22,603 bases of DNA from Gemmatimonadota bacterium (GTDB taxonomy: Bacteria; GCA-2686955), in contig NYZA01000237.1 in NCBI GenBank assembly GCA_002686955.1, forward strand, positions 1-22,603. The letters run 5' to 3'. Made by a program: the position numbers and the translations under genes. This document shows positions 17,421-22,603 of the stretch, piece after piece. How positions within the stretch are numbered: the stretch's first letter is position 1; each line of letters starts with the position of its first letter. The notes beneath the pieces are model-generated. The model did no database searches. It was given only the letters and a program-made list of their open reading frames with translations, and had not been told where the DNA came from.

Positions 17421-19159
17421 TTACATCGGGCTGACTTGCTCGGCATCCGCTGGCCTGACGCAGCGAATAGGGGAAAGCGGATACCCTTGTACCTCGGTCT
17501 TGGAAGATTCTGAGCCTGGCCCGCCCGTCGCTGCAACGAGATGGCCCCGCCACTCCTCCTCCCACCCCGAGCCAAGCAGAACGCTTACCGTCAGAGTGCC
17601 CTGTCCGAGTTCCGCGGGGACAAGGAATCGAACGATCCCTCTCCATACCTGACCTGGCCCCAATCGCAGCGAGCGCCGAACAGTCCGGATTTGCCGCCCG
17701 TCCTTTTCCAAGCAAATGCGGATCTCCTCGACCACTGATTCCGGGAGAATGTTGTCCACGGTCACCGACCACTCCTCTGTTTCGCCGAGCTCGAGGACGG
17801 AATCGGAACGCGAGATGTACGCGTGAACCGGATATCGTTGATCGATCGCGTGTGCCCCAATGTCGGAGCGAGTGCCGTCGAGATCGACCACATCGGGATG
17901 GCCAACATCCAGGGCCTTCGAGCCGCTGGTAATTCGATAATCCCGTTCTTCAGGGTCTACGAATTCAGGTACACCCATTACATCCACGGGCTGAATGAAT
18001 CCATATCGCGAGTACTCACCGTCAGCGTTACCATGGAATAGCTGGTAGCCCCATCTCACTGTCCGGCTCGCAATTGCCACCGCCGGCCCACCTACGTTTT
18101 CAACAATGCTGTTGTTTCCGCAGAATCCTTCAGCTCCGATCAGAATCGCCGCCCCGTCCCCGGCCCTGGAATCAATGTGGTAATGCGCTAGATTGTCCAC
18201 GAACGTACTGTTCGTTACATTCACATTCCCACTGCTTGATACCCATGAGACGGCGCCGCCCTCGCCAGGAAATATGAGGTGGTATTCGTTAGCCGTACCT
18301 ATTGCTCTATTCTGGGCAAATACTGTTCTGTTAATGCTTCCAGCTGCGCCTGACGCCCAAATAGCGCCGCCGTGTGTAGCAAGACCGTTGACAAAGCGCG
18401 AATCCATGACCTCAAGGTACCCGTCCCACGCGCAAATTCCTCCCCCGAACGAGAAGTACGGTAAATACCAATCGGTTTTCGTTTCGTGGTCAGCGAATAT
18501 GCATCTCTCAATGAACAGATTGGTATCAACAGAGTATATCGCTCCTCCGTCTGCAGTACCATCAAGACCGCCCGGGAAACCGATTCGGTTTCTCACGAAT
18601 GTGCAGTCCTCAATGTGAACGTCGCTCTGCAAGAACTCTCCGGCCCCGCCATCCTCCTTCGCAAAGTTCTCGACAAATGAGCAGTGCTCCAGCATTGCGA
18701 CAGCACCATGCAGAGCGATTGCACCTCCGGCGCTCAGCGGCGGAGTGACATTATTCTGTGTGAAGAGGCAGTTGGAGATCACCAGCTCTCCTCCTTCGAC
18801 ATAGCATCCACCTCCCGCTCTTCGCGAATAGATCCAGTTGTAACCTCCGCCGCCGGTGACAGTGAAGCCGTGAATCCGCGCATTGGCGGCCGGACCCATC
18901 CAGCGGATCACGGAATCGTGACTCTCCCCGTGTATGACCGTGCGTGCGGCGCCACCGTCCGAAAGCAGCCGCGTGCCCCCCCCCTGAGGATGATGTTTTC
19001 TCGGTACGTTCCAGGCGCTACGAGGATGGTGTCCTGCTCACTAGCTTCGTCAATGGCACACTGGATCGACTCGTAGTCGCCAGGCACGTGCAGGACAGCC
19101 CCTGGTGCCAGCGTCGTCGCCATTGCCCAGGCGGCGACAGCTGGTCTGGAGGGGATCAT
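17421..19159 (-). pseudogene. Secreted right-handed beta-helix repeat protein, frame interrupted at a G9 tract
   Basis: Two frames join into one protein of about 579 residues if one G is added at the nine-base run (18984-18976). The N-terminal frame starts at ATG 19159 with a compact signal peptide (MIPSRPAVAAWAMATTLAPGA). It continues with LHVPGDYESIQCAIDEA and TILVAPGTYRENIIL, the standard opening of parallel beta-helix proteins. After the run the correct frame gives GGGTRLLSDGGAARTVIHG, and from 18911 the long frame. It contains Pmp-like FxxN/GGAI repeats (AGGAIALHG, FVENFAKEDGGAG, THGGAIWASG, GEGGAVS), then the ALDVGHP/RSDIGAHA end motif and a C-terminal beta-sandwich-like domain (about 110 residues) ending QVSPM. 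Base composition in 17.9-18.8 kb is AT-richer than its neighbours. The protein is probably cell-surface or exported. It is called broken as written, but it could be phase-variable or a sequencing error. Confidence 0.8.
18976..18984. repeat. Homopolymer tract C9 (G9 in the gene sense)
   Basis: Nine C on the plus strand lie inside the beta-helix coding region, exactly where the frame changes. Ten, or seven, bases would restore one continuous reading frame. Such tracts slip during replication and are also error-prone in sequencing. Confidence 0.85.
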
Positions 19160-19422
19160 GGACATGTCTGCGTGGTCCACGGCGCGCCGAGCAGTGTGCA
19201 TTGGACGATGCGATTGGTCCGCTCGACTTTGTCCGTGAGGGGAGTGTACCAGTCCCAAGAAGCTGTCTGATTTTGGTCGTCGATACCTCTCATCATTCCC
19301 CAGTTTTGTGTGTTCCCGGTGACTTTTGGCTCATCGAGGGCCAGTCCAAACCCATGATCCGCCACCAAATTCAATAGAAAACCTCGTTGGCCCTTGAAGG
19401 ACAAGGAGTTAAGATCGCGCAT
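19156..19422 (-). CDS. Possible 88-residue hypothetical protein before the beta-helix gene
   Basis: From ATG 19422 this frame gives 88 residues with balanced, non-GC-artefact composition (MRDLNSLSFKGQRGF..., then SWDWYTPLTDKVERTNR). Its TGA (19158-19156) overlaps the ATG of the beta-helix gene by 4 bases. I do not recognise a family. There is no clear ribosome-binding site, and the frame continues upstream as Arg-rich noise antisense to the IS1380 transposase. It could therefore be the 3' end of an older gene cut by that element. The AT-richer composition matches the beta-helix gene rather than the flanks. Confidence 0.3.
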   Translation of the reverse strand: MRDLNSLSFKGQRGFLLNLVADHGFGLALDEPKVTGNTQNWGMMRGIDDQNQTASWDWYTPLTDKVERTNRIVQCTLLGAPWTTQTCP

Positions 19423-19455
19423 ATCAACACAAACGATCACGAACGAGGTGCAGGC

Positions 19456-19860
19456 ATGGTAGCAGAAGGCGTTCTTCCCTTCGCATTCGTTCCTGAGACG
19501 GGCAAGACGAGCCTGACGGGCTTGGCTGGGCTGCCCGTTTACCTCGATCTCGCGGCGGTGATGGGGCTGAGGGAATCGATCGAGGCGCACGTGGAGATGG
19601 GGGAAAGCGGCCAGGGATGGAGCCATTCTCAGGTCGTGACCTCGCTTCTGCTTCTGAATCTTGCGGGCGGGGATTCGGTAGATGATCTTCGGATCCTGGA
19701 AGGAGACACCGGGTCTAGCCGCTTGCTGCGTCGCACTGAGCAGAGCGGGATGTGTCGGCGGGAGCGTCGCGGGGCGGAGCGTCGGTTTCGCAAGGGGCGG
19801 CAACGATCGTTTCCATCGCCCTCGGCGGCTCGCCGCGGGCCTCATCTCGGCGCGTCGTAG
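19456..19860 (+). mobile_element. Truncated IS1380-family transposase (N-terminal fragment)
   Basis: From ATG 19456, with GAGGTG seven bases upstream, the frame reads about 134 residues of an IS1380-type transposase N-terminus: GVLPFAFVPETGKTSLTGLAG, LPVYLDLAAVMGLRESI, GQGWSHSQVV, LLLLNLAGGDSVDDLRILEGD, then SRLLRRTE and a basic stretch ending PSPSA. Full-length relatives are roughly 430-500 residues and continue from the PSPSA point with a Phe-Arg-Tyr segment and the DDE domain. Here the match stops at about 19825 and the frame ends at TAG 19860. No catalytic domain and no terminal inverted repeat could be found, so this is an immobile remnant. Its 3' side runs into non-coding sequence holding a dispersed repeat. 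Confidence 0.82.
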
Positions 19861-20198
19861 GGCATCTGCAGACCTCGACGGGCCAGAGCTGCGCTCAGTT
19901 AGTTCAGATTTGCGCGGCTTACGGTGATCGGTGACAGCGTTCCGAACACCGCAGCCGAGAGCCCCCGATTCGACGCGGAGAGGGGCGCGCTGACCAGTGC
20001 TGCCTCGCCGGCACGCAGGGCGGGAAGTTCGCCCCGAGTGGAGCCGCTGGGCATGCCTGGCCCGGTAGGACGGCGAAGGGCCGATCAGTGCGCGGTCCTC
20101 CCGGGAATTCCCCATATCGAAACGTCAGAATCGGTGCATCGAGCCGGCCGGCAGAGGCATCACCGAGATCCGGCGGATCCTCCGCGTCGTCCCCTTTT
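19861..20198. other. Non-coding stretch after the IS remnant
   Basis: 338 bases without a convincing gene on either strand. It contains copy 2 of the 23-bp dispersed repeat (20080-20102). The transposase does not resume in any frame. Confidence 0.5.
20080..20102 (+). repeat. Dispersed 23-bp repeat, copy 2
   Basis: Reads GCCGATCAGTGC, G, then CGGTCCTCCC, with 22 of 23 bases identical to the minus-strand copy at 9467-9445. Weaker similarity (a GCCTGG block about 25-35 bases upstream and ATTCCC downstream) extends beyond the core. Confidence 0.55.
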
Positions 20199-21029
20199 TC
20201 AGCGCCGAGATCGCCCCCGCGCGACTGCTCGCCGCCCGCGTGCTCCCGACACCGCCGCCGGACCGGGAGGCGGAGCCACAATCGCGCTCAGCTCCCACTC
20301 CCAAATCCCCCCGTCGCCGCTTGTGCCGGCCAGCACGCGGCCGTCCTGGGTGTGCAGGAGCGCGAGCATCTCCTTGGCGCCCTCCATCGCACTCGTCGGA
20401 TTCCAGCTCAGGCCGCCATCCATCGAGATCCAGGCTGGGCTGCCGCCGGAGGGCTGCATGCCCACGTATAGCCATCCTCGGTCGTTCTCCACCATCTCGA
20501 AGACGAAGCTGTCGTTGTACTCGCTCCCCCGTTGGAAGGGGCCGTCTACCTCCCAGTCGATTCCGCCCGTATGGCGCATCACGTAGGCGCCGACGCCGTG
20601 ACCCCAGCCCATGGCCCAGAGTGTGCCCCTGGAGTCTCGGAAGCAGTCGGCGGCGGCGCCGACACTCACATGCGTGCCGAAATCGGGCGCGATCGGCAAC
20701 CAGGTGATTCCTCCGTTTACCGAGCGATGGATCGTGCCGTTGCTGGCCGAGGCCTCGAACACCAGCACGGTGCCGTCGGCCGAGAGGGAAGGGCGACACT
20801 CGGAGTTGTACCGACTCAACGCCTCGAGGGACCGGGGAAAGGTCCATGGGCCGGGGATCGCGGCGGCCGCGGGGGCGTTGTCGTTCATTTCCCGTCGTTC
20901 CGTCGCACTCGAATTCGGCCGAACGATGGTCCCTGAGCCGCCCGGGCAGGCGGTGGCCAGTGTTGGCCAGACCAGCGAGAGCGCGGTGAACGAGAGGATG
21001 AGGGGGGTCGGTTGTCGGGCTGGTCGCAT
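20199..21029 (-). CDS. Secreted Asp-box (BNR) beta-propeller-like protein
   Basis: 276 residues. The N-terminus has a Sec signal peptide: Arg-containing start, hydrophobic LILSFTALSLVWPTLA, then ATAC at 25-28, where cleavage or, less likely, lipidation could occur. Two Asp-box motifs, SVNGGITW (103-110) and SMDGGLSW (202-209), and repeated strand patterns (GTLWAMGWG, GWLYVGMQP, GRVLAGTSGDGGIWEWE) indicate sialidase-type propeller blades. Fewer blades than usual are present, so either the fold is small or part is lost. The last 30 residues (APPPGPAAVSG then Arg-rich) look like run-on sequence, and the original C-terminus may have been replaced. The ATG at 21029 has GGAG about eight bases upstream. 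The protein is exported to periplasm or surface and its ligand is unknown. It stands alone in its transcription direction. Confidence 0.82.
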   Translation of the reverse strand: MRPARQPTPLILSFTALSLVWPTLATACPGGSGTIVRPNSSATERREMNDNAPAAAAIPGPWTFPRSLEALSRYNSECRPSLSADGTVLVFEASASNGTIHRSVNGGITWLPIAPDFGTHVSVGAAADCFRDSRGTLWAMGWGHGVGAYVMRHTGGIDWEVDGPFQRGSEYNDSFVFEMVENDRGWLYVGMQPSGGSPAWISMDGGLSWNPTSAMEGAKEMLALLHTQDGRVLAGTSGDGGIWEWELSAIVAPPPGPAAVSGARGRRAVARGRSRR

Positions 21030-21218
21030 CTAGGGGCTCCGGAGTGGGGCGCAATAGGCTCTGCGCAACAGGCTCCTGGCGTCGCGTAGACACCGGCGAA
21101 TCTGTGCCGCTTGGGGACCGCCGCTCTCTCTACATCGGCGCGCGGCCGGATCGCCTCCTCAAGGGTGCGTCGATCGAGTACTCTTACGCCATCGCATCAC
21201 CGAGACGAGGAGGCACCC

Positions 21219-21686
21219 ATGGGCTCATTCGACGACGTTCGGCGGGCGTTTAGAGGGACGGCACCCCTCGCGGCGGATGCCGACGGGCGGGCGGCCGACA
21301 CGGAGCTGAAGGTGGCGACCGCTGTTCTGCTGTTGGAAACAGCGCACGGCGACGCGGAGTACGCGCGCGATGAGGAGACGACGATTCGCCGCGCCCTCGA
21401 GCGTGAATTCGGGCTCAGCAGGAGCCAGGCACGCGACCTGCTCGAAAAAGCCCATGTCTCGCGCCCGGTCAAGGGCGATTTCTCCAAGTCCTCGGGGCTC
21501 GTGCAGGAACGCTACAGCGTCGAGCAGAGAATGCGGATCATGGGGCTGATCTGGAAGGTGGTGTACGCCGACGGCAGCGTGGAGGCGTCGGAGAGGAAGT
21601 TCGCGCGCTACCTCGCGCGGATTACCGGACTCACGCCGGATCAGGCGGCGATGGCGCGGGCGCGCGTGGAGCGGGGGCGGATTTGA
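21219..21686 (+). CDS. TerB-like (tellurite-resistance/DjlA-N superfamily) protein
   Basis: The start is ATG 21219, giving 155 residues, chosen for the strong AGGAGG site six bases upstream; the open frame extends further up but that part is Arg/Ser noise. The protein is all-helical and soluble, with the two-half TerB pattern: ATAVLLLETAHGDAEYARDE (33-52) with EETTIRRALEREFGLS, then MGLIWKVVYADGSVEASE (108-125) and FARYLARITGL. The conserved acidic positions after each first helix (the GD and ADG/E sites) are those proposed to bind metal in the family. No other ter genes are nearby, so this is one of the common stand-alone TerB domains of uncertain function, not evidence of tellurite resistance. 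Its stop lies 16 bases from the stop of the convergent membrane-protein gene. Confidence 0.88.
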   Translation: MGSFDDVRRAFRGTAPLAADADGRAADTELKVATAVLLLETAHGDAEYARDEETTIRRALEREFGLSRSQARDLLEKAHVSRPVKGDFSKSSGLVQERYSVEQRMRIMGLIWKVVYADGSVEASERKFARYLARITGLTPDQAAMARARVERGRI

Positions 21687-21702
21687 GTGTTTCATCGGCG
21701 AT

Positions 21703-22603
21703 TCAAGGCAATTGCCAAGAGAGCCGGAGCACGCCGTCTAGCAAGATCAGCAGACCGCCCACGAGCATCGCTCCCCAGACGCGCGGGCGCGGAAGGAGCG
21801 CGAGTAGCGCCGCGGGCATCAGGGGGATGGCGATTCTGCCGACTTCGCCGCGCACGACTCCGCTGGCCAGCAGGGCTATTGCGGCGATCGCGAAGGCGCG
21901 CCGGAAACGACCTTCGGCAGCCGTCGGCGGGGGCGTCCCCGCCCGAAAGAGGGCGGCCAGGGCAACCGGGGGTCCAAGGAAGAGCAGGAAATCTACCGGG
22001 TTGAAGAGGAGCCACAGGGCGTAGCCGCGCGGCGCGGTGAAGCCGGCCCGATGGATCGAGAGAGCGGTTCGCGCGGCGCCGATCGGAGAGGTCCCCCAGA
22101 GGGCCGGTAGGAGGAAGAGGAGGGCTGCGACGGCGAGCGCCCCGGCGGCCGCTCTCCGCATGCCGCGGAGCGATTGGCCGGGGTCGGTCCGGTCGAATGC
22201 GGCGGCGAAAGCCGCGAAAGAGGCCACGGCGAGGAAGGCCGCCGCGCCGTAGGAGAGGTGCAGCGCGAACGCAGCCGCCACCCCGGCGGAGATACCGGCG
22301 ATCCAGCCGCCGGCGCGATTCTCGGTTCCGGCCCCCACAATCAGCGCGGCGAGTGCGACGGCGACCGGAAACGCGATCGCCTGATCCAGCTCGGGCAGCA
22401 TGAGCGCCGGCCCGGGCAGGAGCAGCCAGAGCATGCCGGTCCTCGCGGCGGCGGATGGCTCACCGTGCAGGCGCCACGCGGCCAGAGCGATCGGGGCGGC
22501 GGCCGCCGCCGAGAGCAGAGTCAGCAGCAAAGGCACGAGCAGGGCCGCCGCGACCGCGGGGGGCGAGAGCGGAGGATGGAATCCGCGCGGATCGACCCCG
22601 GCG
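21703..22603 (-). CDS. Polytopic membrane protein, N-terminus beyond right edge
   Basis: The frame is open from the right edge to TGA at 21703, giving about 300 visible residues; a GTG at 22536 is internal, since readable sequence (GVDPRGFHPPLSPPAV) continues upstream of it. Roughly eight or nine hydrophobic segments alternate with short loops (e.g. LVPLLLTLLSAAAAAPIALAA, LLFLLPALWG, LVGGLLILLDGVLRL). A loop with LLFNPVDFLLFLGPPVALAALF and short Asp/Glu- and Arg-containing loops are reminiscent of GT-C or ArnT-like integral membrane transferases. The catalytic Asp/Glu of those enzymes lies near the N-terminus, which is missing here. The family is therefore not assigned. The composition is very Ala/Leu-rich, as usual for membrane proteins in GC-rich genomes. 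Confidence 0.8.
   Translation of the reverse strand, partial: AGVDPRGFHPPLSPPAVAAALLVPLLLTLLSAAAAAPIALAAWRLHGEPSAAARTGMLWLLLPGPALMLPELDQAIAFPVAVALAALIVGAGTENRAGGWIAGISAGVAAAFALHLSYGAAAFLAVASFAAFAAAFDRTDPGQSLRGMRRAAAGALAVAALLFLLPALWGTSPIGAARTALSIHRAGFTAPRGYALWLLFNPVDFLLFLGPPVALAALFRAGTPPPTAAEGRFRRAFAIAAIALLASGVVRGEVGRIAIPLMPAALLALLPRPRVWGAMLVGGLLILLDGVLRLSWQLP

Noticed and set aside
17421-18911. Autotransporter or T9SS/PEP-CTERM sorting tail on the beta-helix protein
   Set aside because: The C-terminus lacks a beta-barrel domain, a PEP-CTERM motif or a terminal membrane helix, so no specific export route is assigned.
19423-20115. Upstream part of a 319-codon minus-strand frame
   Set aside because: Arg/Pro-rich and antisense to the recognisable transposase N-terminus. 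Only its last 88 codons look protein-like.
21111-21218. Upstream extension of the TerB-like gene
   Set aside because: No motif and Ser/Arg-rich. A strong AGGAGG fixes the start at 21219.

Overview
The window comes from a GC-rich bacterium (coding regions look about 60-65% GC). It carries a ferredoxin-linked 2-oxoglutarate oxidoreductase, an envelope polysaccharide locus, TPR-fused glycosyltransferases, and secreted beta-helix and beta-propeller proteins. That mix fits an environmental Gram-negative lineage, for example an FCB-group candidate phylum such as Eisenbacteria/Krumholzibacteriota, or Myxococcota. This placement is inference only, because no rRNA or marker gene is present.

Layout from left to right. 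(1) 1-1680 (-): a glycosyltransferase fused to a WecG/TagA domain, running off the left edge. (2) 1939-2239 (+): the C-terminal stump of an arginine deiminase, with an apparent one-base frameshift. (3) 2383-3558 (+): a GT4 glycosyltransferase, converging on (4) 6441-3569 (-): korA-korB, with a good sigma70-like promoter and a 12-bp palindrome just upstream. (5) 9338-7005 (-): an ALDH7-type semialdehyde dehydrogenase followed by a SAM methyltransferase. (6) 17103-9576 (-): an eight-gene polysaccharide operon: AP-superfamily-like protein, methyltransferase-like/TPR protein, GT4-GT2-TPR protein, Wzy/ligase-type polymerase, Wzz-type chain-length protein, and two tiny single-helix membrane proteins. 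(7) 17421-19159 (-): a secreted beta-helix protein whose frame is broken at a run of nine G. (8) 19456-about 19860 (+): the truncated 5' end of an IS1380-type transposase. (9) 21029-20199 (-): a secreted Asp-box protein. (10) 21219-21686 (+): a TerB-like protein. (11) 21703-22603 (-): a polytopic membrane protein running off the right edge.

The gene-dense parts (korAB, dehydrogenase pair, polysaccharide operon) use 4-nt stop/start overlaps and short spacers, so each probably forms one transcription unit. The polysaccharide operon supplies glycosyl transfer, polymerisation and chain-length control. No initiating sugar-phosphate transferase, flippase or outer-membrane exporter is visible here, so the system must be completed elsewhere. 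Decay is concentrated at 1.9-2.2 kb and 17.4-20.2 kb (gene stump, broken IS, homopolymer frameshift, dispersed repeat). The most novel-looking content is the polysaccharide operon with its unrecognised first gene and its two small last genes. Next in interest is the homopolymer-interrupted beta-helix gene.
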